From Nitrosomonas sp. JL21 (GTDB lineage: Bacteria; Pseudomonadota; Gammaproteobacteria; Burkholderiales; Nitrosomonadaceae): a stretch of 35,943 bases of DNA. Every line of letters begins with the position of its first letter. Within the stretch, counting starts at the first letter, position 1. The translations under genes were made by a program, and so were the position numbers. The notes below the pieces were generated by a model. It did no database searches, was not told the origin of the DNA, and was given only the letters and a program-made list of their open reading frames with translations. The DNA lies in NCBI RefSeq assembly GCF_009833095.1, contig NZ_QRCB01000033.1, positions 1 through 35,943 of the forward strand, written 5' to 3'. Of the stretch, positions 6,431 through 17,300 are shown piece by piece.

Positions 6431-8482
6431 TCAAGCCAAAAGAGCCTTGGCACGGATGCAAATATTGTCGACAGTAAAACCGTACTCGGATAAAACTACA
6501 GAGGCCGGGGCAGATGCTCCGAAGCGTTCGACGCTGATCATGTCGCCTCGGGCACCGATGTAGCGATCCCAGCCTTGAGACACTCCCAGTTCCACTGCAA
6601 GTCGTGCCTTCACCGAAGGAGATAACACGGCATCGCGTTCCGCTTGCGGTAATATGTCAAATAATTCCCAGCTCGGCATCGAGACACAGCGCACTGCGAT
6701 ACCCTGTATCTGCAAACATTCTGCTGCCGCCACGATCAAACCAACCTCGGAACCACTGGCAAGTAAGATCAAATCAGGTTTGCCACTAGGTGCATCACTC
6801 AGCACGTAAGCACCCCGGCGCAAGCCCTCTGCAGCGGCGTACCGAACACGGTCGAGCGTGGGCACTTCTTGGCGAGTCAGTGCCAATATCACGGGCCGAT
6901 TGCGTGTTTCTACAGCAACGCGCCAAGCAACGGCGGTTTCATTAGCATCGGCGGGACGGATTACGATGAGGTTCGGGATTGCTCGCAGGCTTGCCAGTTG
7001 TTCCACAGGTTGATGAGTCGGACCATCTTCTCCTAATGCAATGCTGTCATGTGTCAATACGTGCACTACGTGCAGTCCCATCAATGCCGCCAATCGAATA
7101 GCAGGCCGCATATAATCGGAGAAGATCAGGAAAGTCGATCCATAAGGAATAAACCCGCCATGAGCCGCCAAACCATTGACGATCCCACCCATCGCATGTT
7201 CCCGAACCCCGAAATGCACATTGCGTCCGCCATAGCTCCAGCTCGTTTTCTCGGAATCTTGTGAATTAACGCTTTTTGTCGATGGCGGATTAAAATCCCC
7301 CACGCCCTTCAGAGCTGTTTTGGTCGATGGATCAAGGTCGGCTGATCCACCGATCAGAGCCTGTAGCCTGGGTGCAATAGCATTCATTACTTTGCCTGAT
7401 GCAACACGCGTAGCCAGCCCCTGCGCGTCAGCATCAAATACTGGGATATCTGTATCCCAACCCAACGGCAGTTCATCATGCATACGACGCTGAAGCTCCT
7501 CAGCCATCTCAGGGAATTCCCCAGTGTAAGCCTCCAACGACTGGTTCCATGCATTTTCTTTCTGAGCACCTCGCTCTACCGCTTGGCGGAAATGGAAGAG
7601 TACCTCGTCTGGAATCAAAAAATCTGGTTCGACTGGCCAGTTCAGATTCTGCTTGGTCCGATGCACGTCTTCCGGACTAAGCGGAGAGCCGTGCGCCTTG
7701 AAACTGTCTTGCTCCGGTGAACCATACCCGAGATGGGTGTGAATCAGGATCAGTGTCGGTCTGTTATTTTCTGCACATGCAGCGGTGAGCGCGGCATCAA
7801 TTGCTGCGAGATTATTGCCGTCAGTTACCGATACAGTATGCCAGCCATAAGCTTCAAAACGTAGCGCACAGTTCTCTGAAAAAGTGATGTTGGTAGGGGC
7901 TGAGAGGGTGACATGGTTATCGTCGTAAAGGCACGTGAGCTTGCCAAGCTTGAGGTGACCTGCCAGAGAAGCAGCTTCGGAAGCTATTCCCTCCATGAGA
8001 TCGCCATCACTGACGAGCGCAAAGGTACGGTGATCAATGACGGTGTGATTGGGCCGGTTATAGCGTGCCGAAAGCTGCGACTCCGCAATTGCCATTCCTA
8101 CCGCATTGGCAAAGCCCTGTCCCAATGGCCCAGTGGAAATTTCCACACCCGGTGTGTGACTGCGTTCCGGATGCCCCGGTGTTTTGCTGCCCCATTGACG
8201 AAAATGTTTGATATCGTGCAGCGAGAGATCATAGCCGGTCAGATGCAATAAACTGTACAGTAACGCAGAACCGTGCCCAGCCGAAAGTACAAAACGATCG
8301 CGATTGAACCACTGGGGGTGGCGCGGATTGAATTTAAGCCAGCGCGTCCATAGTATATATGCCATCGGGGCAGCGCCGAGAGGAAGACCGGGATGGCCGC
8401 TGTTAGCCTTCTGAACCATATCCAGTGATAGAAAGCGAAGAGTATTGATGCACATTTGGTCGATTTGCGCCGTAGCTGACAT
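6431..8482 (-). CDS. tkt: Transketolase
   Basis: Thiamine-diphosphate enzyme that moves two-carbon units in the non-oxidative pentose phosphate pathway (and in the Calvin cycle where present). The 683-aa protein shows Lys-Ala-Asn-Ser-Gly-His-Pro-Gly near the start, the ThDP/metal motif Ser-Asp-Gly-Asp-Leu-Met-Glu-Gly, and the pyrimidine-domain signature [12 protein letters not shown], with the usual C-terminal domain. The start is placed at ATG 8482 because GGAGAA lies 8-9 bases before it. A longer TTG start at 8536 would overlap tal and add 18 atypical residues. The gap to tal is 16 bases, so the two are co-transcribed. Confidence 0.95.
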   Translation of the reverse strand: MSATAQIDQMCINTLRFLSLDMVQKANSGHPGLPLGAAPMAYILWTRWLKFNPRHPQWFNRDRFVLSAGHGSALLYSLLHLTGYDLSLHDIKHFRQWGSKTPGHPERSHTPGVEISTGPLGQGFANAVGMAIAESQLSARYNRPNHTVIDHRTFALVSDGDLMEGIASEAASLAGHLKLGKLTCLYDDNHVTLSAPTNITFSENCALRFEAYGWHTVSVTDGNNLAAIDAALTAACAENNRPTLILIHTHLGYGSPEQDSFKAHGSPLSPEDVHRTKQNLNWPVEPDFLIPDEVLFHFRQAVERGAQKENAWNQSLEAYTGEFPEMAEELQRRMHDELPLGWDTDIPVFDADAQGLATRVASGKVMNAIAPRLQALIGGSADLDPSTKTALKGVGDFNPPSTKSVNSQDSEKTSWSYGGRNVHFGVREHAMGGIVNGLAAHGGFIPYGSTFLIFSDYMRPAIRLAALMGLHVVHVLTHDSIALGEDGPTHQPVEQLASLRAIPNLIVIRPADANETAVAWRVAVETRNRPVILALTRQEVPTLDRVRYAAAEGLRRGAYVLSDAPSGKPDLILLASGSEVGLIVAAAECLQIQGIAVRCVSMPSWELFDILPQAERDAVLSPSVKARLAVELGVSQGWDRYIGARGDMISVERFGASAPASVVLSEYGFTVDNICIRAKALLA

Positions 8483-8498
8483 GGGTTTATCTTCTCCG

Positions 8499-9593
8499 TC
8501 AAGAATTGTGCATAACTGCGTCACTTTTAGACGCAATGCATTTCATCAGGTTATCCCAGGATGTTGCGAAAGATGTCGTTCCTTCACGCTGAAGCTGGGC
8601 GGCCAACTCTTCATCATTAACCCCTTGTTGATTAAATTCGGCAATTATCGCTTCGGCCTTTTCAGCAGAATCGTTATCAATCGATAGCATATTTTTTATC
8701 TTGCCGTGTTCGGCAAAAGCCAATAACGTCTTCTCAGGCATGGTGTTGATAGTGCCAGGTGCGGCGAGTGCTTCGATGTAAAGAGTGTCGGAAGCTGAAG
8801 GGTCCTTCGTGCCTGTGCTACCCCATAGCAGGCGCTGGGGTTGAGCACCCGAAAGAGCCAGTTTCTGCCAACGCTTTGACGCGAGCAAATCGTGATAAGC
8901 TCTATAGATGCGTGTGGCCATGGCAATACCTAAATGATTGCCGATAAAATCACTCTTCATGATGTTTTTGGCAGCTACATCCCAGCGGCTGACAAAAATG
9001 GAAGCAACGGAAGCGACTGGAGGAAGACCCGCGGCTATGCGCCTTTCGATGCCTCGCATATAAGCTTCGGCCGCCGCGATATAGTGTTCACGTGAAAACA
9101 ATAATGTAACATTTATGGGTATTCCCATAAAAATTGATTCTTCTATCGCCGGAATCCCTGCGGATGTTCCGGGAATCTTGATGAAAAAATTGGGTCTCTG
9201 CGCCTGCGCATACCGCTGTGCCGCTGCTTTAACAGTGCCAATAGTGTCATTAGCCAACAGAGGCGAAAGTTCCAGCGATACCCATCCATCAATTCGGTTG
9301 GTATTCTGATGAATCGCCAGGAAAAGATCTGCTGCCTGAGTTAAGTCTTCTAGGGCGAGCTCAAAGAACAATGCTTCCCCTGATTTACCGGTTAACACTT
9401 TTTGACGAATCGCCTCATCGTAATAGTCGGTGTTCAGAACGGCATGTTCGAATATTGTTGGATTTGAAGTAAGGCCCGTTACCGAAAATTCATTGATATA
9501 GCGAGCGAGCGTGCCGCTTGTTAGCAATCTACGGGTAATATTGTCGAGCCAGAGACTCTGACCAAGATTGTGCAATTGTTCTGTAGCATTCAT
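8499..9593 (-). CDS. tal: Transaldolase
   Basis: Transfers dihydroxyacetone units between sugar phosphates through a Lys Schiff base. The 364-aa length and motifs match the longer transaldolase subfamily (as in actinobacteria and cyanobacteria): Gly-Leu-Thr-Ser-Asn-Pro-Thr-Ile-Phe near residue 50, [19 protein letters not shown] (Lys probably catalytic), Ile-Asn-Val-Thr-Leu-Leu-Phe-Ser and Trp-Gly-Ser-Thr-Gly-Thr-Lys. ATG 9593 is chosen because GGAAG lies just upstream; a TTG at 9617 is less likely. It sits 86 bases after zwf and 16 before tkt. Confidence 0.95.
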   Translation of the reverse strand: MNATEQLHNLGQSLWLDNITRRLLTSGTLARYINEFSVTGLTSNPTIFEHAVLNTDYYDEAIRQKVLTGKSGEALFFELALEDLTQAADLFLAIHQNTNRIDGWVSLELSPLLANDTIGTVKAAAQRYAQAQRPNFFIKIPGTSAGIPAIEESIFMGIPINVTLLFSREHYIAAAEAYMRGIERRIAAGLPPVASVASIFVSRWDVAAKNIMKSDFIGNHLGIAMATRIYRAYHDLLASKRWQKLALSGAQPQRLLWGSTGTKDPSASDTLYIEALAAPGTINTMPEKTLLAFAEHGKIKNMLSIDNDSAEKAEAIIAEFNQQGVNDEELAAQLQREGTTSFATSWDNLMKCIASKSDAVMHNS

Positions 9594-9679
9594 ATTTCTT
9601 CCTTTTCCTGATGTCAAAACATAGGAATTACAGCTACCGCCCTAACCTTGCGTCATCGTTTAATTAAGCAAATTAACTT

Positions 9680-11104
9680 TTACACAGGTTTTTTATTCGC
9701 TTCAATGAGTTTAGGAATATGCCAACCGCCCATGTTTGAAATAAGGGCGTCTGCTTCCGCCGGACCCCAACTGCCAGGCTTATAAAGTTTAACTGGCTGA
9801 TGTATGGAGAGAATTTCATCTAGTACAGCCCAGGTTGCCTCCACTGCATCTTGGCGAGTGAAGAGTGTGCCGTTTCCAGTCAGTGCGTCGCTTAAAAGCC
9901 TATCATAGGGCGCTTGTTCATCTGGTTGAGCATTAAGAAGATAAAGCTCTTTCTGATCACCAATGAATTCCTCGCCGACGCGTTTGACGCGAGCGGCTAA
10001 TGCGATAGCAGGGCACGGAGATAACTGAAACCTCAAATAATTGGTATTACTCATCGATGGCCATGCATCGTCAAACAATTTCTGCGGAGGCGCTTTCAGC
10101 TGCACCACGACTTCTATAACACTTTCTGCCAACAATTTACCCGAGCGAAGATACCAGGGTACCCCTCCCCAACGCCATGAATCGATGAATAAACGCAAGG
10201 CGCAATATGTCTCGGTATCAGAATTTTTCGCCACACCTGGTTCCTGGCAATAGCCTTCAAATTGGCCTCTGACCAAGTCGTCAGACTTTACTGGACGCAT
10301 TGCTTGAAAGACCTTAACTTTCTCATTTCTATGAGCTTCGATCTCATGACCTGCCGGTGGCTCCATCGCCAACAGAGCGACTATCTGAAAAAGATGATTT
10401 TGAACTACATCACGCAGGCATCCTACTTCATCGTAGAAACTGCCTCGTCCATCAATACCAAAATCTTCTGCCAGGGTAATTTGAATATTGGCTACGTAAT
10501 TCCGGTTCCAGATCGGCTCCAAGAAAGAGTTAGCGAATCGAAAATAAAGGATGTTGGCAATCGCTTCTTTACCGAGAAAGTGGTCAATACGAAAAACCGA
10601 ATTTTCCGGGAAAACTGAATGTATAGTGTGATTGAGTTCTTTTGCCGATGCCAGATTACGCCCGAACGGTTTTTCTACGATGATACGAGCGCGCTCTGAC
10701 AATCCTGAGGTACCCAGTGCTTTTATGATGAATTCAAAAGACGTTGGCGGTATAGCGAGATAGAAAGTAGGATACCGTATTCCTTGAAGGCTGTTTTTAA
10801 GTGACTGAAATGTTTCTGACTTTTTATAATCACCATCTACGTAGTCAAACAACGAGAGCAATCGATCAAGCACATTTGAATCGGGATTTTCAACTACAGT
10901 ATGAATACTATCTTTTACGCGTTCTCGCAGCTGCGTCAAAGTCCATCCAGAAAAACCGATGCCTATGATAGGAATCTTGAATGCGCTTCGCTTGACCATT
11001 GCATACAGTGCCGGAAATATTTTTTTATATGAAAGATCGCCGGTAGCACCAAATAACACCAGGGCATCGGACGGTAATTGGTAGGAATTTTGCTGCCTCA
11101 TCAT
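9680..11104 (-). CDS. zwf: Glucose-6-phosphate 1-dehydrogenase
   Basis: First step of the oxidative pentose phosphate pathway, giving 6-phosphogluconolactone and NAD(P)H. The 474-aa protein has the N-terminal dinucleotide-binding Leu-Phe-Gly-Ala-Thr-Gly-Asp-Leu-Ser (about 17-25), Glu-Lys-Pro-Phe-Gly and the substrate-binding Arg-Ile-Asp-His-Phe-Leu-Gly-Lys-Glu, plus Arg-Ser-Gly-Lys towards the C-terminus. ATG 11104 overlaps the gnd stop as ATGA, so translation is probably coupled to gnd. No lactonase (pgl) gene lies in this operon. Confidence 0.95.
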   Translation of the reverse strand: MMRQQNSYQLPSDALVLFGATGDLSYKKIFPALYAMVKRSAFKIPIIGIGFSGWTLTQLRERVKDSIHTVVENPDSNVLDRLLSLFDYVDGDYKKSETFQSLKNSLQGIRYPTFYLAIPPTSFEFIIKALGTSGLSERARIIVEKPFGRNLASAKELNHTIHSVFPENSVFRIDHFLGKEAIANILYFRFANSFLEPIWNRNYVANIQITLAEDFGIDGRGSFYDEVGCLRDVVQNHLFQIVALLAMEPPAGHEIEAHRNEKVKVFQAMRPVKSDDLVRGQFEGYCQEPGVAKNSDTETYCALRLFIDSWRWGGVPWYLRSGKLLAESVIEVVVQLKAPPQKLFDDAWPSMSNTNYLRFQLSPCPAIALAARVKRVGEEFIGDQKELYLLNAQPDEQAPYDRLLSDALTGNGTLFTRQDAVEATWAVLDEILSIHQPVKLYKPGSWGPAEADALISNMGGWHIPKLIEANKKPV

Positions 11105-12123
11105 TTATTATCGCTTTGCTTTTCAATATGCCCACCAAATTGATTACGCATGGCTGAAAGAATGCGATCAGCATAATCGGCTTTTCCCCTGGACTCAAAA
11201 CGCCCGAATAATGCTGCGCTAATGACTGGCGCTGGCACACCCTCATCAACGGCGGCGAGGGTCGTCCATCGCCCCTCTCCCGAATCCGATACCTGTCCTG
11301 AAAATTGCTTGAGGTCTGAATCTTCTACTAGCGCGGTCGCGGTTAAATCAAGGAGCCAAGAGGAGATCACGCTGCCTCGGCGCCATACCTCAGCAACTTT
11401 GGCGACATCAATTTCGTACTGATATGCTTCAGGATCCCGCAGCGGAGTGGTTTCGGCATCATTCGACCTCGAGTGCAGACCGACACTGGCATGTTTAAGA
11501 ATATTGAACCCTTCAGCGTAAGCGGCCATTAATCCATACTCGATACCGTTGTGTATCATTTTCACAAAATGACCCGCACCGTTCGAGCCGCAATGCAAAT
11601 AACCATATTCTTCAGTGCAGGGCATATTCTCGCGCCCCGCGGTACGGGGCGCAGCCTGCAGTCCAGGCGCAAGGCTTTTAAAAATCGGATCAAGATACTG
11701 AATGACGTCATCTTCACCACCTATCATCAGACAGTAGCCGCGCTCCAATCCAAATACACCACCACTTGTTCCACAATCGACGTAATGTATCTGCTGCAAT
11801 TTCAGGGCCTTGGCGCGTTCTAAATCGTCCCGGTAATAGCTATTGCCGCCATCAACGATAATATCCCCGCCAGAAAGGAGCTTGGCCAGATCCGAGACAG
11901 TCTTGCCTGTAACCCCAGCAGGTACCATTATCCATACAACACGCGGCTGAGTGAGTTTGGAGATAAAATCTTCAAGTGAATAAGCATCTTGTATCCCAAA
12001 GCCAGCCAAGGACTTTACAGCGATCGGATCGACGTCATATACAACACAAGTATGGCCATCCTGAGTTAACCGACGCACAAGATTGGATCCCATTCGCCCA
12101 AGGCCAATCATTCCTAAGTGCAT
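11101..12123 (-). CDS. gnd: 6-phosphogluconate dehydrogenase (decarboxylating, short type)
   Basis: Oxidises 6-phosphogluconate to ribulose-5-phosphate and CO2. The 340-aa protein belongs to the short GndA/YqeC-like group, not the 470-aa enteric form. Seen are the Rossmann start [26 protein letters not shown] and the catalytic region [18 protein letters not shown]. GGAG precedes ATG 12123 at good spacing. It is the first gene of the operon, whose promoter must lie in the scarred 12124-12640 region. Confidence 0.94.
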   Translation of the reverse strand: MHLGMIGLGRMGSNLVRRLTQDGHTCVVYDVDPIAVKSLAGFGIQDAYSLEDFISKLTQPRVVWIMVPAGVTGKTVSDLAKLLSGGDIIVDGGNSYYRDDLERAKALKLQQIHYVDCGTSGGVFGLERGYCLMIGGEDDVIQYLDPIFKSLAPGLQAAPRTAGRENMPCTEEYGYLHCGSNGAGHFVKMIHNGIEYGLMAAYAEGFNILKHASVGLHSRSNDAETTPLRDPEAYQYEIDVAKVAEVWRRGSVISSWLLDLTATALVEDSDLKQFSGQVSDSGEGRWTTLAAVDEGVPAPVISAALFGRFESRGKADYADRILSAMRNQFGGHIEKQSDNK

Positions 12124-12263
12124 ATTTTTTCTCCGTAAAATCTTCTAATCACATATTCATTTGCACTTGCTGCTTCTTTCATGCCGTACTTAAAGATCAA
12201 GCTAAATTGATACATGAAAATTTTCTTTGATTCAGTGCGGTAGCGAACGATAAAGCACGTCGC

Positions 12264-12543
12264 CGTAAATCCTCGCGGATTCCCGACGGCTATAGCTCGT
12301 GTGAACCTGTTGGCGAGTTTGACTTTGTTGGGTTGCTTTTCAATAGCCTGTCGTAATTCAACATCATCAATATAACGGAGGAAAAATCGGATTTTATGAT
12401 CTGCCCAAAGGATTTAAGGGCTTGATATAATTTGTGCTGTTTCGAATAAGAATATCATCCCAATATTCTTTGATAACTGATTCGTTCACATATTTTGCTG
12501 ACCGAACATTCCAATCTGATTGGATATTATTTTTTCCATCCAT
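12264..12543 (-). pseudogene. Tn3-family transposase remnant
   Basis: On the minus strand one frame (ATG 12543 to TAA 12394) includes Ile-Lys-Glu-Tyr-Trp-Asp-Asp-Ile-Leu, as in Tn3 TnpA. A second frame from about 12389 to 12264 reads Arg-Tyr-Ile-Asp-Asp-Val-Glu-Leu-Arg-Gln-Ala-Ile-Glu-Lys-Gln followed by Ala-Asn-Arg-Phe-Thr-Arg-Ala and Gly-Asn-Pro-Arg, the region before the end of Tn3-type DDE transposases. The segments are out of frame and internally deleted, and homology stops abruptly at about 12264. This is most of what the 520-base gap between gnd and the DUF547 gene contains; no complete element or terminal repeats are visible. Confidence 0.6.
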
Positions 12544-12643
12544 GATCGTTGGCCCAAGTTGATCAAAATATCTAATTAATACGGTATCTTATTGAATATT
12601 TCAAACAACGATGGAAACTCACACCTAAGTAAAGAATATTCTG

Positions 12644-13480
12644 ATGGCGATCAAGCAATTAATACTGGCGTTACTGTTATGTTTGACTTCGCACAACGTA
12701 TTGGCAAATCGATTTGACCATTCAGTATGGGATGGATTGCTACGGGCGCACGTTGTCACAAAAAATTCAGAGCAAACCAGTCAAGTAAATTATCTCGGGT
12801 TTGCGCAATATCATGGTCAGCTGCGGCAATATTTATCCCAGCTTGAACAAGTCAAAAAAAGTAATTTCTTCAGTTGGGATCGATCAGAGCAATTGGCTTT
12901 TTTGATCAATACCTACAATGCAGCCACAATAGAAATGATCCTTAGAAGCTATTCTTCGCTTTTTAACCTGAGAGCTTACGCACCGGTTACGCTTTCATGG
13001 AAAACCCGCCTAAGATCTATATTGAAAAATCAGCGAGAATTAGCTTTCATCGCTTTATTCGGGGAATTTCTTTCATTAAATGATATTGAAGACATGATAC
13101 GCAAGCCTGAATATTTTGATGAGCCGCGCATTCATTTTGTGCTTCATCAAGGATCCATTGGCAGCCCGGCACTGCTTAATCGCGCTTATACTGGCATAGA
13201 ACTGGAAAACCAATTGGAAAAAGCAACACGCAATTTTTTATCGGACCGTTCGCATAATCGTTACAATGAAGAGATGGAAAGGCTGGAGGTTTCAGAAATC
13301 TTCGACTGGTACAGTAAAGATTTTGAACGAGGATGGCAGGGTTGGTCCAGTCTTGGACAATTCTTTACACACTATCGCGACAGCCTGGCCGATACTCCAC
13401 GGGCAAGAGAATTACTCAAAGATGAATATATAGACATTCAATTTCTTGAATTCAATTGGCTGCTCAATGAAAAACGATAA
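12644..13480 (+). CDS. DUF547 family secreted protein, 278 aa
   Basis: The first 21 residues form a signal peptide (Lys, then a Leu/Ala-rich core, ending Val-Leu-Ala-Asn), so the product is probably periplasmic. The body matches DUF547: Trp-Asp-Gly-Leu-Leu near residue 30, Val-Asn-Tyr near 48-50, Ala-Phe-Leu-Ile-Asn-Thr-Tyr-Asn-Ala at 85-93 and Pro-Arg-Ile-His-Phe at 161-165. The following family motif, usually Asn-Cys-Ala-Ser-x-Gly-Cys-Pro, reads His-Gln-Gly-Ser-Ile-Gly-Ser-Pro here, so both usual Cys are missing. The biochemical role of the family is not established. It stands alone, divergent from gnd, with a weak ribosome-binding site. Confidence 0.8.
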   Translation: MAIKQLILALLLCLTSHNVLANRFDHSVWDGLLRAHVVTKNSEQTSQVNYLGFAQYHGQLRQYLSQLEQVKKSNFFSWDRSEQLAFLINTYNAATIEMILRSYSSLFNLRAYAPVTLSWKTRLRSILKNQRELAFIALFGEFLSLNDIEDMIRKPEYFDEPRIHFVLHQGSIGSPALLNRAYTGIELENQLEKATRNFLSDRSHNRYNEEMERLEVSEIFDWYSKDFERGWQGWSSLGQFFTHYRDSLADTPRARELLKDEYIDIQFLEFNWLLNEKR

Positions 13481-13531
13481 ATATCCAGGATATCCACTTG
13501 ATAACTAAGAATTGATTTAAATGGAAAAAAT

Positions 13532-13972
13532 ATGAAAGCAAATGCAGTAGGCATAAATCATGTGGCATTAGAAGTTGGGGACATAGAGGAAGCCATAAAA
13601 TTCTATAGCGATTTCTTGAATTTTGAAGTTCATGAAAAGAATGAGTTGCAAGCTATTATTTATTTTGGAGATCAATTTATCAATTTTATAAAAAATGATA
13701 ATAGACAAGCCGATCAGAAGCGTCATTTTGGAATAGCAGTGGACAATAAGGAATTGGTGAGACAAACACTAGAACATATGGGTGTCAAACTTCTAAGTGG
13801 ATCTTTTCTGGATTTTCTTGACCCTTGGGGAAATCGTATTGAAATAACGACTTATAGTAAGATTCAATACACTAAAGCTGATCATGTATTACGCGGGATG
13901 GGTTTGGGTCATCTTCAAAAAACTGAAGAAGCGCTTGCAGAATTGAATGCAAAAGGTTTAGGGCCTACTTAA
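13532..13972 (+). CDS. VOC (glyoxalase/bleomycin-resistance fold) protein, 146 aa
   Basis: The start Asn-His-Val-Ala-Leu-Glu-Val-Gly-Asp-Ile-Glu-Glu-Ala-Ile-Lys-Phe-Tyr is the canonical first beta-alpha unit of the vicinal-oxygen-chelate fold. The second module has Lys-Arg-His-Phe-Gly-Ile-Ala-Val-Asp and ends Phe-Leu-Asp-Pro-Trp-Gly-Asn-Arg-Ile-Glu-Ile. The metal-ligand candidates (His near residue 10, His near 68, Glu near 111) are present. The substrate cannot be told; VOC enzymes include glyoxalases, dioxygenases and resistance proteins. It follows the DUF547 gene by 51 bases, so co-transcription is possible. Its stop lies right at the edge of an IS3 remnant. Confidence 0.82.
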   Translation: MKANAVGINHVALEVGDIEEAIKFYSDFLNFEVHEKNELQAIIYFGDQFINFIKNDNRQADQKRHFGIAVDNKELVRQTLEHMGVKLLSGSFLDFLDPWGNRIEITTYSKIQYTKADHVLRGMGLGHLQKTEEALAELNAKGLGPT

Positions 13973-14207
13973 TTTCCTCATTCTCATCGCTGCGTATGGG
14001 TCGATAACGATAGCAGGTCTCAGAAATGCCAAATGTTGTACAGGCCAAAACAATACTAACGGACTTATCCTGTACTGCTCGCTGTGTCATTACCTTGCGC
14101 TGTGAGAGCTTTACCACTTTTTTCCAAGTAAGCCTCCTTCAACAGCTCATTCTGCATTTGGCTTTCCGCATACATCCGCTTTAACCGTTTGTTTTCCTCA
14201 GCCATCG
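13970..14207 (-). pseudogene. IS3-family insertion sequence remnant (end of orfA, start of orfB)
   Basis: On the minus strand the frame from ATG 14205 reads Ala-Glu-Glu-Asn-Lys-Arg-Leu-Lys-Arg-Met-Tyr-Ala-Glu, then Met-Gln-Asn-Glu-Leu-Leu-Lys-Glu-Ala, the leucine-zipper end of IS3 OrfA. At an A-run (14118-14123) the coding sense moves to another frame: Lys-Leu-Ser-Gln-Arg-Lys-Val-Met, then Phe-Gly-Ile-Ser-Glu-Thr-Cys-Tyr-Arg-Tyr-Arg, the start of OrfB. IS3 elements normally join the two ORFs by frameshifting on such a run, but the run here seems one A short for the usual arrangement. The DDE domain, the HTH part and both ends are missing. With 14208-14327, where I see nothing, this fills the gap between the VOC and RND genes. 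Confidence 0.7.
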
Positions 14208-14327
14208 CCTATTGTATTTAGGCCTAAAATACCTGCAACAGGGTATTTGTCATACTTTCAATAGATTATGTATAACTAAACCAACTAAGAAAGTCGAAAA
14301 TCGATAGTTGTGTCTGAGGTGTTTTTC

Positions 14328-17300
14328 TTATCGTAGATTTTCATCATTAGAAAGCTCTTTTAGGATTACGCAACTTACTGGAACAAGCAATAAAATTACC
14401 ATTGATGAGAAAAAAATGCCACAGCTCAGAGTGATCGCCATCGGCATCAGTTTTTCCGCGTCGGAGCTTTGTTCGGCAATCAAAGGCAATAACCCCATCA
14501 CGGTGGTCAACGTCGTCAAGAATATTGCGCGAAAGCGCGCCTTTCCCGCCAGAATCACCGCTCTGGAAATCTGTGGATTGGTTTGAAGGATCTCATTGAT
14601 TTTCGACATCAATATCAGACTGTCATTGATGACAATCCCTCCCACGGCAAATAACGCGACATACGATTCTATCGACAAGGGAATATTGAACAGCACATGA
14701 CCGACTACCGCCCCGATGAAACCGAAAGGGATCGCCAGCATGATAATCAGTGGTTGAATGTACGATCGCAGCGGCACGGCCAACAACGCATAGATACCCA
14801 GCACTGCCAATCCGCCGTATCCCCACAGCATTAACATGGCCTGTTCCTGCTTTTGCCGCGATTGACCTGACTCGATCCGTAATCCAGGATATTGCTTCTC
14901 CAGGACAGGAATCACGTTTGCGCGCAAATCAGCCAGGATGGCTTCGGTATTCGCTTTCCCTTTAAAAACATCAGCGCTGATCAATTGCACCCGTTCACGA
15001 TCCTGGCGAGTAATGTTGGAAAATCCCGGCATGTATTCAGCTTCTGCAACGACCGAAAACGGCACCATATGTCCAGTGTTCAGATGAACCGGCAGACGCA
15101 TCAGATCATCCAATGAATGACGATCAGTCGAAGCTAAACGCAACATCACCCTGACTTCTTCTCGATCTCTAAAGAAGCGCTGAACTTCCAGCCCGAAGAA
15201 GCCTTGCCGAACTTGCTCCCCCAAACTCTGAAGTGTAAGTCCATAACGCTCTCCCTCAGGCTTAAGCTTAAGGCGAAGCTCGGGTTTGCCAGATTGCATG
15301 CTCCCCGTGACGCTATGAACGCCGGCATAATTCGAGAGGTGGTTTTTTAAGATTTCACCGGCAGCGCTCTGCAACGCCACATCGGTTGCGATCAATTTCA
15401 ATTCAATCGCTTTAACCGCACTCGTGGCCGGCATGCCAAGATCACGCGGCCAAAAAGTTTGGAACGATAATGTGGTGTCAGCGGGCGGTTCACCGAACCG
15501 TTCTTGCCACTCTTTCTTGATGAAGTCCATGCGGGAACGCACGCGTTCATCAATCGCCAGTTCAATATCCAGAAAACCGAAATTGTCGTCGATGACCGTG
15601 ATGATATGCTGGAAGCTGTCCTGCAATTGAGTTGCAGGCCCCAATCCCAGTTCTGCGTTCAATTCCTGCCGAATTTCGTTGGCAATGTTTTCCAGACGCA
15701 TCACTTGTTGATTGACTTCCGCAAACGGCGTACCTGGCGGAAACTGAAAATTGGCGAGCAAGTAGTAGTCGTTCACAGGAGCTTCCATTACGCTGTTGAT
15801 GCGACCCGAAAACACCAGCGCACCTGTAATGATCAGCACCATAAAAAAAGCGGCGACGGTGATATAGCGCAGACGCAAGAGTGAAGCCAGAACTGGAACG
15901 TAGACATGACCAACGAACCAGTGCAACCCCTCGTCCATTTTCTGCTGCATCGTATGCACGGCGCGATACCAGGCATTATCACGAGCAGTCACGGTAAATT
16001 CATGCGCGAGATGCGCAGGCAGAATCAACAACGCCTCGATCAGCGAAAACACCAGCGTGACAATGATCACCATGGAAATGTTATACATCAGATAACCACT
16101 CAGCCCCGGCAAAAACAATCCCGGAACAAAAGCAATCATGGTCGACAACACCATCAGAATCACCAGTTGCGCAACCTCAAGCGTACCGCTGATGGCGCCT
16201 TCCAGGCCGGGTTTTCCCTGTTGCTGATGGGTATAGATATTCTCGCTGATGATGATGGCATCATCCGCCAGAACGCCCAGAATCAGAATCAGCGCAGCGA
16301 TGGAATAGGTATTGAGTGAAATGCCCAACAACGGCATCAACCACAACGTGCCGAACAAGGAAATCAGGATCCCGCAGCTTACCCATAATGCCAGATAAAA
16401 CCGCATCGTGAACATGATCACCAGAAACACCAGAATAAAGCCGGATACCGCATTTTCCAGCAGCATCGACATATTGTGTTCATAATATTTTGACCAGTCA
16501 TCCCAGATCGTAATATCAATCCCGTCCGGCAATCCAGGCCGGAACTGCGCAATGACCTCATTCACCGCCTTGACCGTACTGGCAATCTGATCTTTGGTCA
16601 TGACAAACAAATGCACCGCCGATTTGCCATCGATTCTCGCCAGAATATCCCGATCAGCTACTGTCTCGCGTATGTGTGCAATTTCTCCGAGCAACAAATG
16701 CTTGTCCTGATGACCAGGCCGGACATTGATAGCCGCAAAGTCAGCTACTGTCATGGCTTGATTATTACTTCTCAACAGCAATTTGCCATGTGATTGCTTA
16801 AGTTCCCCTGCCGGCAGGTTGTGCGAAGAAGCCCGAATGATCTGTGCTATTTCTTCAAAGCTCAATCCATAACGGTGCAAATCCGCTTCAGTGATTTCAA
16901 TGGAAATTTCATAGGGAAGCTGAGGCCAGGGCGTCAATACGCCGATGTTAGGATGCTTGCTCAGCATCGCCTGCAGTTGATCGCGTTGACGCATCAAGGC
17001 GCGCGTGCCAACTTCACCATGCACCATGACGGTAACTGCTATGGTATCGGTTTTGAGTTCCTGAATTTTCAGTTTCTCGATCTCTTTGGGAAGCACTGTG
17101 ATTCGTTGTATCCTCGCTTGCAGCGAAGCATGGAAACGTGCCACATCGATTGCGGGATCAAATTCGACAGTCACCTCACAATTGCCTTGTCGAGCCATTG
17201 AATTGATATGCCGAATTCCCTCCAATTCATGAATGGCTTCCTCAATGGGAATGCACACGGCCTTTTCAACCTCGGCCGGTCCGGCGCCAGGATAATCCGC

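Noticed and set aside
12262..12290. Stem-loop (GCCGT, AATCC-TCGC-GGATT, ACGGC)
   Set aside because: It falls at the end of the Tn3 transposase remnant coding sense, so it is more likely chance within old coding sequence than an RNA element.
14117..14123. A6G run as an active programmed frameshift site
   Set aside because: The element is a short remnant without catalytic domain or ends, and the run appears one base short for the usual orfA-orfB join.
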